DNA from: Vitrella brassicaformis
Lineage: Eukaryota; Sar; Vitrellaceae
DNA length: 64,000 nucleotides
Direction of reading: 5' to 3'
NCBI GenBank assembly: GCA_001179505.1
Contig: CDMY01000366.1
Span: 343,123-407,122 of the forward strand
Below the pieces are notes generated by a model. The model was given only the letters and a program-made list of their open reading frames with translations, did no database searches and had not been told where the DNA came from. Below are positions 26,303 through 37,530 of the stretch, one piece after another; the stretch's first letter is position 1; each line of letters begins with the position of its first letter. The position numbers and the translations under genes were made by a program.

Positions 26303-26332
26303 CCGCTGCCGAGATTCGACTCGGCACAGCGG
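26303..26332. other. Strong hairpin in the decayed region
   Basis: CCGCTGCCGAG, loop ATTCGA, then CTCGG, CA bulge and CAGCGG. This makes 11 paired bases with one two-base bulge. It resembles a tRNA T-arm at first sight but lacks the other arms. Function unknown. Confidence 0.5.
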
Positions 26333-27583
26333 CTGATGTTCGCCCGCCAGCACTCAAGACGCGACCTGCCGACCTTTGACTAAAGGGGATCGACTAGGGG
26401 GCGTCCCGTGGCCACCACGGGCAACCGCCTCTATGACGTGTCTGATCGCAGCCCTTCGTCCATCTCGCAGACCATATCTCGACGAGTATCGAGGCAGCCC
26501 TCACAGCTCGAGGGAGGGGGAGCGATCGAAGGTCGTCGGGCGAGTCGTCCACGTTCGCACAGGCGCTGACACGCACAGACGCTGCAGCGGATGCTGACGC
26601 GCATCCAGGAGCGGCCGAAGCACATGCAGCGGCGGTCCTGCACATCGGCGGACTCGAGAGCACCATCTCTCTCAACCCACTCGACGAGCACCAGCTGCCC
26701 GTGCGCTTCACCGGCGCCCTTCATGACGACGAGGTCCAGACTTACAGGTGCAAGACTGTCCTAGGTGACTTCATCCAGGCTGACAAGATGGTGGGTTTGC
26801 GGCTGGAGCAGCTCACCTTCGAGGGCAAGTGCGGCGGCAAGCCCTCTCGACGCGAGCAGGCATCGGGGACCGGCCGTCTCTCCACAAGACGAGCTGAGGC
26901 GCCTGCAAGACAGAGTCGCCACGGCAGGTGCGTCGGCCTCCCCCACCCCCGGCCGCTTGGACTGCCACTGGACGGTCAGCAATGTGCGTGCAGAGATGGG
27001 GTCATCGTCGACGACGCGCATCCTGCTGGCCGTGTGAGAGGGGTGGCCCGACCATCGACGGGAGCCACATGCGCTTCGGACTGTCTGTGCCCCTGCCGCC
27101 CCGCCCGACAAATCACCATCCATCCAGTTCCGACCACTCCCCACCCACCACTAGTGACCCTAACGGACACCCTTGACACACGATGGCAGCTTCCTCGCGC
27201 CACCTGGGGTGAGCAAAGCAGACGTGCATCCATGCAAACAGACACTCATTGATTGATTGCATCTTGGTGGGTACATGTGCGCTGCAGCCCGGTGTTGGTC
27301 GTGGAGACGTCTCACTCCCCACCCGCTCACCCAGCCGCCCACACCGTCACCAGCACCAACACCAGCGACAGCAGCCACCGTCCGACAGCGTCATGGATGG
27401 CACGAATGCCAGCTCGTCTGTCTGGGGCTGTCCTACTGTGCGACAGCTGCCGCTGCTTCCTCTATCACCAGTGACACCCTGCTGCCGACGGAGCCCACAC
27501 AGCCAAGCCACCCCATCCCCACCCGCAGCGAGGAGCTGTGCCCGACAATGGCGAACCTAGACGGCATCGGGATGGGCGCTGAC

Positions 27584-27637
27584 GGGGGCGAGGTCAGCCG
27601 ACAGACCCCCGGGGGCGAGGTCAGCCGACAGACCCCC
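27584..27637. repeat. Exact 27-bp tandem duplication
   Basis: Two identical adjacent units (27584-27610 and 27611-27637), each starting GGGGGCGAGG and ending GACAGACCCCC. Unit length is a multiple of three, so it would repeat nine residues if translated. Confidence 0.85.
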
Positions 27638-28130
27638 ACATTGTGCCCACCCGTCTCCGCCCAGCGGCGAGGGCTATACGGGGACACCATCCACTGTGTG
27701 CCAGAGTGAGGGCAACCAGAGCGGGGGCGCACCAGATGCGTCTGGCGTGGGCATGGCCGCCGCCGTGTCTTCGAGCGTCAGGCATCCCGGTGCAGGGAGT
27801 GGGCATGGGAGGCGGCAGCGGTGGGCTGGGCCTGCTCGAGGGCAACAACCAGCCCCTCGTGGCAAGTGCAACGTGCGGCAGGAGCGGCTGCGGGACGTGC
27901 AGGCACCGGCGCCCATTGACATGCCCAGCCAGGCCACGACCAACCTAATCGTTTGCCCGTCGAGTTCAGCACTTATTCCCCGCTGTCACCACAGCTTCTG
28001 TGCAGACGGCCAGCAGACACACACACAGAGAGAGAGGCAGACCGAGAGAGAGGGGGAATGCGAGTCTGTGTGTGGGGTGCCTTTTGTTTTTCCTTTCGAG
28101 AGGATGTTTGTCGCGTGACGTGATCCGCTA

Positions 28131-29531
28131 GGCTGGCTGAATGAATGGCTGGTTGGCTGGCTGGATGGATGGATGTGTGCCGGTGTGTGTGTCTGTCTGC
28201 GTACGTGGAGTGTGATGGGATGGATTGTCGTATCGTATTGATGGGTGTGAGTGTATTTGAGCTTTCGATCCAAGTAAGTGTGCGTCCGGGGTGAGTGTGC
28301 TGTGCTGTGTGTGTCGGGGAGTGGGCGTCTGGGGGTCCTGCAGTGCGATGGGGCCCTCAGCGCATCTCGGTGTGAGCCCACCTGTGTGTGTCATCGATTC
28401 ATGTCTGCGTGTCGGGCGCCCCCGTGTTTGGCTGCATCGCACGTCTCATCGCTCGACTGTCTGCCGCCGTCTGCACCTGTCTCATCGCTCGTGTCTGTCT
28501 GAGGGGGCGCCCTGTGTGTGGCTGTGTGTGTGTCACTGATGGGTGTGTGTGTTGTGTGGACTGCATTGTGTGTGGTGGCGTGCATTTGGCTGGCCTGGCT
28601 GAGATGTCATTTGTCTGTTTGTCTGGTTGCTGTGCGCAAGTCACTGTGAGATGGCCCGCCGAGGCGCTCGACGGGCCCCGCACTCGGGCAGCGCACGCCA
28701 ACACCCAAATTCTGTGCGATGGATGGATGGATGGACTGTCGTGTCGTCTGTCTGGCCGTGTGTTTGGATTGTCAGTCATTTGTCGGCTGTTTCCTTTTTT
28801 CTTTGGCCTGTACGGTCGTGTTGTCTGTCTGGCTGGCTGAGGGCGGGCGTGGTTGTGGGTCGTTTCCCCTTCTCTGTCACATCTCTGGCTGGACTACTAC
28901 GGCAACACACAACCGATTTGCTGCCTCCTCGTGTGTGCGTCTGTCTGCACAGCACAAGCTGCCACTCACTGAGACTCAGCCAAGCAAGCAGTCTGGTCGT
29001 CTAATTCAGTACGGTGTGCCTGGCTACCATCAAATAAAACAGGAAGGTTCATACTGATGTGGTGGTGTGAGGCGGGAGGATGGGTGATGCGGTGGAGGCA
29101 AGACGGCGGGGGAATGGAGATCAATGCGTGAGCGAAGGATAGCTAGCTAATGGGGCGGGGCACTGCTGCAGTGCAGTGCACTTACTGCAGCAGACGGTTG
29201 TTATGCGCAAACGATTGATTGCTATGAGGCAGCGTGCGCCAAGCGTACAGTGCCTCTTTTTCAAGCATGTTATCCGTGTGTGTGTGCGTGTGCACGGTAT
29301 TGGACATGAAAGACAGTGCTATTTGTGAAGAGATTGCATGTCTGTTACTCCCCCGCACGAAACGTGTGTGTCTGTCGGTCCTGCAAACCGTAAAACATCG
29401 TCACCACACTAACGCTAACCACACTTGTGACCACACAGACACCCACACTATGCACAGACAGAAAGGACCATAGAGACCCACGCAGACAGACAGACGCCCA
29501 CTCGCATTCGTTCGGGTCGGTCGCACACGAC
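28131..29531. other. Low-complexity spacer
   Basis: No supported gene. TG-rich sequence with GGCTGGCTGGAT, TGTCTG and GACTGACTG repeats. The right end is the 3' flank of the MBOAT gene. Confidence 0.55.
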
Positions 29532-31386
29532 TCACTGATTGACTGGCTGACTGACTGACTGATCACCAGCTACCTGCACTGGCCGGCTGACCATACCGTC
29601 TCTCGTCTCTCCTTCCTCCGTCTGTCTGATCCACAACATGACATTGACCAGCGAGAAGAGAATCGCATACGACACGGCCAGCACTGCCACCCCTTCGGCC
29701 GTCATCAGTCGCTCCACCAGCAGCCGCAGCCCCTCCAGGCCACACGCAAACCCGCACAGGTTAGCGGCCATCATCCCATACACATTCAGCGCCCCCGCCG
29801 CGGCCACGACGCGCCGGCTCCACTTAGCCCTCGCCCCCTTGGTCACAGCCGTGTGCCACAAGCGCCTTGCGAGCAGCTCGGGCACCAGAATGGCGCACAG
29901 CAGTGCGGCCCAGCTGATGAGCTTGAGGCGGATGTCGTGCCACACGGCCACGTAGGCGAAGACCACCCATATGTTGAGGGCCTTCCATTTGCCGCCCCCC
30001 AGTGGCAGATAGATGTACCGGACGAGCCACTGGTTGAAGCTGCGGTGCCATGTGCGCCAAAACTCCTCGGTGCTGCGAACACATGAAGACACACGGGAAG
30101 ATGAGCATGGCGTCACGTCACATGTGGTGTTGATATGTGTGTGTGTACCTGTAGTTGTTGTAGACGCATCTGCCCATGTTCTCGTGTGTTTCGACCCCAT
30201 CAGCCATCGCCCACAAGCGAAAGAACCTCCAAATGACCAGAAACTTGAGCCAGATGAAGCCCAGCGTCGTGAAGGCGCCCACAGCCAGCTGACCCACACC
30301 CACATGAGCCCACTGGTGGAACATCCGCTGGTTGGAGATGAGGGCATTGGACCAGTTGACACAGAGGAAGGCATCCATCAGCAGCACGCAGGCGACCCAC
30401 CTGGCGAGATACATGGCGAGATGCCGTCTCGGCGGGTGGGCAGGGCTGGCCATCTGAGAGATGAATGCGTTGTACGTGAGGATGGGCCCTGCCAGATAAA
30501 GAGGCGAATAGACCACATAAGCCAGATAGCCGAGAAGATGGTAATCACTCAGCGGACGGTGGCCCCTCTCTCTCTCACGCAACGTCAGCGGAACAGCAGC
30601 AGCGCCACCATCAGCACACCAACCATCCCCTGCTGCCTTCCTCTCCTTCAGCTCCACCGCAACCGCCTCCTTGCTACTCGCCCGAGCCGACCAGAAAGCG
30701 TCCATGTTGAAGGATATCATGCGCAGCGACACAATGGGGAAGTGCACGTGCCATCTCGATTCGCCTTTGAGCCCGTCCAGGAAGCCCAGCCGTGGGTCTA
30801 GCCACGCCCACTTGTAGCCGCCGAAGCGATCGTTCAAGAAGAGAAGCCCAATACTCATCGCCCATGTCAGACCGGGCACACCAGCAGACACTCTCTCGCT
30901 GGCCGCCATCCGCGAGAAGGCGTAGTTGATCATGACGAATAGCAGCGTGAAGAGGGCGCCTGCGCCGTGGAGGTAAGAGAGGTAGATCAAGCCCACGACC
31001 AGCTGATACACCAGGGCCCCTGTCACCCATCCACCACGGGTGCTCGCATCCTTCCTTCTCCAGCCCCGCACCTCTCTCCCCACTATCACGTGTACCAAGG
31101 CCACCACGCTGAGCAGCACTAACGAGCCGCGGAAGGCTCTCCACTGCAGATCATAGTTGTCATACGGCAGCTTCAACAACGAGCTCCTCGCAACGCCCAA
31201 CAGGCGCATTCTCGTCACATCCCAGTGGGAGTCGGCAAGCCACGACAGCATTGATGCCCTCGTTTGCCAGCCATAGATGACCATCAGCAGGGGCAGCAGC
31301 ACCACAGCAACGAGGAGGTGATAGCAGAGCTCGAGAGTAGGCCACGAGAGAGGAGGTGAAGGATCATGTGGCTGAGATTTCATCAT
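29532..31386 (-). CDS. GUP1/HHAT-like MBOAT O-acyltransferase
   Basis: Two exons: 31386-30149 and 30072-29532, giving 592 aa. Multi-pass membrane protein with the MBOAT signature just after the splice, STEEFWRTWHRSFNQWLVRY then IYLPLGG, containing the conserved His422; the second conserved His458 is in AVWHDI. Upstream blocks fit the GUP1/HHAT branch: KWAWLDPRLGF, MISFNMDAFW, HLLGYLAYVVYSPLYLAGPI and FFRLWAMADGVETHENM. Yeast GUP1 remodels GPI-anchor lipids and HHAT palmitoylates Hedgehog; which substrate applies here cannot be told. The last residues (after SRPVQ) run into a CAGTCAGT repeat, so the exact C-terminus is uncertain. It is on the same strand as the methyltransferase to its right, with 218 bp between. 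Confidence 0.9.
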
Positions 31387-31604
31387 GTTTCTTAAATGCG
31401 CGCTCTACTTTGACTCCCGATCGCTTTTTCTCAGTGCTGCGAGCTAAGCCGAGAGGGGGAGGGATTTTTTCAATGCGCTTTTCAGTCTCCATCGGTGTGT
31501 GAAGGCGCTCGTCACTCACGAATGCACAAACGGGGATCAGCCATCACATTCATCGGGTCAGTCGCGTTTTCTCCGTTGGTCCACTCACTGCCTAAGCTAC
31601 TCAC

Positions 31605-33581
31605 TCATGACTTCTGCACATTCATGGGGCCTACACCCGGGGGTTCGGCAGTGGGCTTGCCGTCGGCGTCAGCGACGCACACGGTGGCATTGGCACAGTG
31701 GCTGGGCGTCTCTTCGATCGCAAACGAGATGCGCTCGGGCAGAGGGCCTGCACACCAGGGAGGGGAGGGACACTTATTCGTGGGGGTGGCAGGTAGTCTT
31801 TCTCTTTGTTGTTGGCGCTGACTTGTCCTTGTGAAGACGCCGACGTTTTCTTTGAAGTACCACACTGTAGCAGCGTCGCGGGCTCCCTCGCTGAGGGCCT
31901 GACCAAAGCAGAACAGACAGGCCATAGTGACTTCATCCATTTGAGTGTCTGTGTGACTGTTTCCTCCATCCTTTAGCATGCCCACCTCGTGCAGTTTAAA
32001 CGACGTTGTGTTCTGCACGAGAGCCACCCACTCGGTCATGTTGCGGCCATTGATGTGGCCTTGACCTGACACACACAACATGCCATGGCAGGCGCTCATT
32101 CAAGGGTGGTCACAGACTGACTGACACATTGAGAGGATTGTGGCGACGTGTCGCACCTGGTTGGTCGGCCTGGCCCCAGCTCATGACTATGCCGTGTCTG
32201 GCGTGTCGCTGCAGATTGTCTAGGAGGGTCTGTGTAGCGTGTGGTGGGATGTGCTCCGCCACCTCCAGACACATGACCCAGTCGAAGGCACGCGGCAGCT
32301 GGAATGGCTCGATGAGGTTGAGCGACTGGACGGCTCCGTCCGTGATGGCTGCTATGCTGTCGATGCCGTCGAATGCATGGATCTCTACCAAACCAGTCTC
32401 GCTCAACCTTATCGAAAGAAATGGGATAGGAGACGCGCATGGATTGCATGTGCGTGTGTGCGTATGTGTGTAGGCGCGTACCACTGAGCCGCCTTTCCTC
32501 CCCCGGCGCCCATGTCAGCAATGACGGCGTCACGTGGAAACACCTTCCGCAACAGATAGCGCAACAAACCTGACACACATCACCATATCGTGGAGGCATG
32601 AGCGGCATCCATCCCCCGCGACTCCTTCCTTCTCTCTTGGTTGGCACCTTTATCGAGGCTCCATCCATCAAATATCGTCCTCTTGAGGGCCTCCCCAAGC
32701 GTGAATGTACCGTCAGCATTCGACGACTGCTGGTGCCACTGCTGCAGGGCAGCGACGTTATCGTATGTGTCCCTCCTATAGCTCTCATCCCCCGGCCGTG
32801 ACGCCACCAGGTCCTTCTTGTGCTCGAGATAGGTCTTGAGGTTGGCCACCTCCTGGGCCATGGCGTGTGTGGCCAGGGAGAGCCAGTCTTGCAAATGGAA
32901 CAGGAGGACCTCCGGCCTGACGCCCTCCATAATGCTGTACAGCGTAAAGAACTCCCCATCGCTGACCCCCTTGAGCGTCGCCATGCCGACGAGCAGACGG
33001 AATCGCGTCGTCATGTCAAAGCACTCGGGGCGCCGGTTGAGGAGGGCCGCGTTGAGGTGGAAAAAGGTGGACAGGTGCATGGACGACTGCGAGAAGACGT
33101 TGAGCATCACCGTCACCTGGTGATCCTGGTCGTCTTTGGACTCCTCCATGACCGATTTCGTCACGTTGTTCAGCATGAAGTGCAGGTGCTCCATCAGCCG
33201 AGATCTTGACAGGTATAGGAATTCCACCAGCTGCACGCAGCTCATGTTGGAGGTGCTCACAGCCGTGGCATTAAAGTCCTCAATGTGGCTGTTCACTCCC
33301 CCATCCATGTCTTCAAGCTTCTGGCAGTACGCCGACTTGAAGATTTCGCGGTCCGGAGCTCCCCTGTCCGCTGGACTGACATCCTGGGCACCAAACACCA
33401 CCGGCAGGATAAAGATTGCGATGACGTTGGTCCACATCAGCACTGGCAGGCCTCTCCAATTTACGTGCCCCAGGCCCCAAATCTCAGAATCTCGACTTCT
33501 TGCATCTCCCTTCGCCTCCGAGTCATCCGTCATGTTGCCGTTCCCCCTTGCTGTCGCTATCAGCGTCACTATCACTTTCAT
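31605..33581 (-). CDS. Membrane-anchored SAM-dependent methyltransferase
   Basis: Six exons: 33581-32648, 32569-32482, 32407-32157, 32065-31986, 31898-31823 and 31747-31605, giving 523 aa. One hydrophobic helix near residues 46-65 (LPVLMWTNVIAIFILPVVFG), then about 240 residues of helical sequence without a known motif, then a Rossmann methyltransferase: motif I DAVIADMGAGGGKAAQW, an acidic strand end (LVEIHAFDGID), DWVMCLEVAEHIPP (motif IV-like), GIVMSWGQADQPGQGHIN, and a final WYFKENVGVF. The end after it (NATVCVADADGKPT) is unlike known enzymes. Substrate unknown. Predicted type II topology would put the enzyme domain in the ER/Golgi lumen. An in-frame ATG at 33533 is an alternative start. 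Confidence 0.82.
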
Positions 33582-33825
33582 GATGGGAGGCCTGTGGTGG
33601 TGTCTGGACGTGTATAACGACCTGCACCGAACGGGTCAAATCCCCCGCCTTCCTTGAAGGGAGGGACGAGGAGGGAAACGACTAAGGCCTGCCGACCGTC
33701 TCGCTCTCAGCTGCCCACCTTCTCTGCTGCTGCCTGCGGCAATCCCCACGTCAATGCAATCCAGTGAATCGTGAGTGGACAGCCACTAACACGCCTTTCC
33801 CATCATCGCTGCAATGGATCGCTGA

Positions 33826-36645
33826 ATGAACACATATACGCAGGAGAAGTATTTCAAGGACACCGAGACGGCCTTCACGAAGGTGTTCCACCCAGTGGCT
33901 CTTGAGGCGCCCATCAAGAACAACGAGGTGGTCAAGGCCATCGACGATTATGTAGTCAAGGACGACATAGAGGACTGGAAAAGGGAGATATTCGAGTCGG
34001 CCAAGGAAGGGTCAGTTGTCACACGACGCACACAACGCAGGGATGGATGGGTGGGCAGAGGAGATTGTCGTGCAACTAATGCTGTCTCAGGTGGGATAAG
34101 GTCATGGAGACGGCCGAGTCGCTGTTCGACATATGGACTGGGGTCAATATCAAGAGCTGCATCAAGGAGATCACGGGCTTCTACGAGGACCTGTCGTGCT
34201 CAGCCTGCGGCCCTGACTTCCAGAAGAAGTACGTCAACGAGCAGAAGAACCTCATCAAGATCGACCAGACCTCATGTGACCTCGTCTACGCCTTCTGTTT
34301 GGACGGGTTTGAAGCCATGCTTCAGGTGAATCGAATCGATTTGCCTTGATGCTCACGCACATCACATGTGCGTCTACGTGTGTTCAGGGCCAGGAGGAGA
34401 TGCGTGCTCTGCACGGCCGCCTGATGAAGGACTGGGCCAAGCTGCGGACGGAGCTCCATTCCCAGCTCAAAAAGCACATCAGCGAGAACCTGGCGTCATA
34501 CGTCGGCGAGGCTGACTCAGAGGCCAAGCGGGAGCGGGAAGCCGAGATGCAGGAGGAGAAGGAGCCGCCATCCGTCCTCACTGCAGCCCCAACTGCCGCA
34601 CCCCCGCACACAACGACGGCAGCTCCCACAACGACCCCCAAGCCACGCAGGAAGAAGCCGGCAGCAACAAAGCCCCCTTCTCCCCCTCCCACCCCTCCGC
34701 CCGTCCCCCCGACCCCCAAGCCAGCCACTACCAGCACAACTACCACGAAGAGCCCAGAGGAGGAGCTTGAAGACCAGCTAGCAGAGGAACCTCTTCTCGA
34801 AAAGGAGCAAGTAGAGACGCCGACCACAGCCAAGCCAGCGAAGGTGGCCACCACGACAGCGCCGGCACATCACGCCAGGCACCCGCCGGGTCACCAGAAG
34901 CCCGTCAGCGAACAGGAGCCTGCAGCGGGCGGTGAGGAGGGTGAAGGCGAGCAGCTGGAGGAAGAGGAGCTGGAGGGCGAGGCCGAGACAACGACAACGA
35001 CAACGACAATGACAACGACAACGACAACGACAGCCTTGCCAACCAATGGAGAAGAAGAAGAGACCGAAGACGAGACAGAAAATGAGGGGGAGGAGGAGAC
35101 TGAGGGTGAGGAAGAGGCGGCCGTTGCCGCTGCCGGATTCGCAGAGGAAGGCGGGACTGTCCATCATCACGGGAACAGGAAAAAGCACCGGAGACGCAAC
35201 GACAGACATCACTCTCACAACAAGAGGAAACACAAGCTGAAGAGGGAGGAAGCACAAGAGCCCATGGATCACCATATAAGCTTGGAGGGGGAGGGAGATA
35301 TCTCAAGCTCAGGCCACCAGGAGGGCTGGCGCGCCAAGCGGGATATACAAACAAAGAAGAAGAACGACCCCATTTCTCTCTTATCGACCAACACCAGCAC
35401 CAAGCCCGTCGCTGCGTTCATCCAAATCGGCCACAGGGGGCAGCTACACGACCTCTCAAAAACAAGACAAAGACACAGGCGGCCGCCATCCTCACACAAC
35501 AGGAAGGACATGCCCTTATGGCTGAGCCTCCTGGCCGATGTGGGTGCTCTGGTGCCGTCCGGCGAGCAGCTGCTGTGGCCATCTCGTGACGAAGACAAAG
35601 ATAAGAGAAGGCGGCATTCTTCCTCCATTCCACAGCAGCAGCAGATCCCCGTGTCTCTGGTAGAGTCGGCCGAGTCTGAAAGGCGGGTGGGTGGCCCTGA
35701 CGAAAGCGGCGAGGGCGAGCTGACTGACTGGGACACCGAGTACCCTGTGGTGCCCGTGCCAGTCATATCCAAGCCCCACTTCTGCAGCACCTTCCTGCAC
35801 CACCTCAGGTATCTATCGTACATACACACATGCGATATACATACAACATCGCCCACATACATATGACATCAGGTTTGTGTGTTCCTTCATATTTTGTTTT
35901 CAGGCCGGGTTATTTCCGCGCCGAGATGGTTCGCAAGCAGAAGAGGCTGTATGACTGGCTCAAGGAGCTGGAGGCGGCCTCGGTGGACCCCCGGCAGCTG
36001 GCGGTGCTCGAGCGGGAGACCATCAATATTGTCAAAAGAGCCAACAAACTCATGGACAAAGAACTGGAGAAAGAGGTCCGCAGAACGGCATCGCATCAAA
36101 CCAACGAGGGGGGAATGGTGCCAGCCAAGTGTCTCTCTCTGTCTTCAGGAAGATAAGGCGCGTGAGAACCTCAAGCAGCTGGACGCCTCAAAGACAGAGG
36201 CGGAGAAGCAGGCCGAGGCTGCAGGGGAGGGGGCAGAGGCCGCCTTAACCGACCTCACGCCGCCATTCAACGAGACACGACAACGTCAGCAAAGAATACA
36301 CCACCACCACCAGGACAGAACGACCTCTTTGGTTGACGAGCATCAGCTTCAGCACCAGCACCAGGGTTTGGACCCCGCCCCTTCGATGGAGTTTGTGGCT
36401 GACGGCGGGGTGGACGTCGAGGGAATGGCCAGCAGGAAACTCATCACCAAGACTTGGGAATCGGTCAGTGAGACACTGGCTCTCGTACGTCAGGGGCTCA
36501 TGTCTCTGTGTGTGTTGCGTGTTGTGTGCAGGAGATGGGCGATGAAGTGCCAAGTTCGCGGAATGGCGCACTCAGGTGTCTCGTGCAGCTCAATTGGTTG
36601 GTCTCTTTGCTGCCCCTCGCCGTTGCTGTCTTATTGCGTATATGA
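33826..36645 (+). CDS. Mucin-like Thr/Pro-rich protein with hydrophobic C-terminal tail
   Basis: Exons (33826-34010), 34091-34325, 34388-35808, 35904-36075, 36149-36463 and 36532-36645 give 813 aa. Early exons code a folded Cys-containing domain (CIKEITGFYEDLSCSACGPD, DQTSCDLVYAFCLDGF). The long third exon is a Thr/Pro/Glu linker including a run of Thr codons made by ACAACG repeats. Later exons are charged coiled coil. The end, CLVQLNWLVSLLPLAVAVLL then RI-stop, is a hydrophobic tail typical of a GPI-attachment signal or tail anchor. The start is uncertain: residues MNTYTQ look like an intron end (ATACGCAG). A signal-peptide-like exon at 33532-33609 (MLPFPLAVAISVTITFMMGG) could splice in phase 0 to 33844 and would suit a surface protein. 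Function unknown. Confidence 0.75.
34987..35032 (+). repeat. ACAACG hexamer repeat coding poly-Thr
   Basis: About seven ACAACG-type units (one ACAATG) in frame within the mucin-like gene; each unit codes Thr-Thr. Likely length-variable between strains. Confidence 0.85.
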
Positions 36646-37530
36646 CATGTCGTTGGTCCATTAGGACGCTCGCTGCTCTGAATATGACGTGTGCCTTTCG
36701 TGTGGATGGTGTGTCACATTAGTGGCATCGCATCATTACATGTGCTCTGTGGACTTTGTGAATGCGCGAGTAACTGAAGACATGTGCCTGTGTGTGGATG
36801 GGTGGGTGCAGTGCATGACCCTTCTCGATCGATTCGACGATTGCAATGTCTGCATGCGCCTTCACCCGCCAAGCACCAACCGATCCACGCGCACAATTAA
36901 TGTATGTCTGCCACGGCACGGATACATAACATAACACGCAACATGACAAATAAATGTCTGGATGGAGCAGCAACAGCCGCTGGGAAAAAACAAAAAGGGA
37001 CAAGAGCGAAAAAAGGAAACGGGAAGAACTCGTCGGGATCACACGTACATGAAGGCGCCTATATGCTGGTGCTGCGGCTGCGGCGTTGCTGGCTCCCTCC
37101 CCCCCTCCCTGGCTCCCTCCCCTTTATATGTTGGTCAGCCCCTGTATCTGTACGCGGCTGACCGATCGGCCGACTCACGGACGTCTCAGGAGAGAACAAC
37201 AAAAGAAAGGAAATAGCTGGTCGGTCATAGTATCACGATATCATATCATAAGTGAGTCGCTCGTTGTCTTGATACCAAATGAACCGCACGGGCAATGCAA
37301 TGCCTATCCTGTACGTATCACCAAGTATGTATGTATAGGTATGTGTTCATGTACACATGTACATACGTACATACTGTATGTGTCTCTGCATATGTATGTA
37401 TGTATGTACACGCCGCCACCGAAAAACAATCAATCAATGAGAGCAACAACCAACCAACCAACCCACTGCGCTCACCGCATCCACCCCATCCATCTGCCTG
37501 TACATATCCCTCTCCTCCGCCCCCGTATAT
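36646..37530. other. Convergent spacer
   Basis: Between the stops of the mucin-like and GT64 genes. No gene seen. ATGTATGT/GTACATAC-type sequence (37325-37410) can form hairpins; CAACCAACC repeat at 37446-37460. Confidence 0.6.

Larger units (their letters stand above)
25341..28130 (+). pseudogene. Decayed coding region in shifting frames
   Basis: Codon-like, GC-rich sequence without one sustained reading frame. Protein-like blocks occur in different frames: a signal-like start (MDAPPTAPPSPSHHG then SRLFVILFLLPSATTG, about 25528-25630); LHIGGLESTISLNPLDEH to KMVGLRLEQLTFEGK (about 26640-26835); LRRLQDRVATAGASASP then CHWTVSNVRAEMG (about 26900-27000, another frame); and TIDGSHMRFGLSVPLP (about 27050-27100, a third). 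Stops and shifts separate them and I found no splice pattern that unites them. It may be one dead gene or several. The parent family is not recognised. An untested alternative is a living gene with introns I failed to see. Confidence 0.45.

Noticed and set aside
26300-26335. tRNA T-arm-like stem with ATTCGA loop
   Set aside because: No matching anticodon arm, D arm or acceptor stem around it; it is just a hairpin.
36071-36148. Reading straight through exon 4 into the next exon of the mucin-like gene
   Set aside because: The direct frame stops soon after; GT at 36076 and AG at 36148 restore the coiled coil in phase.
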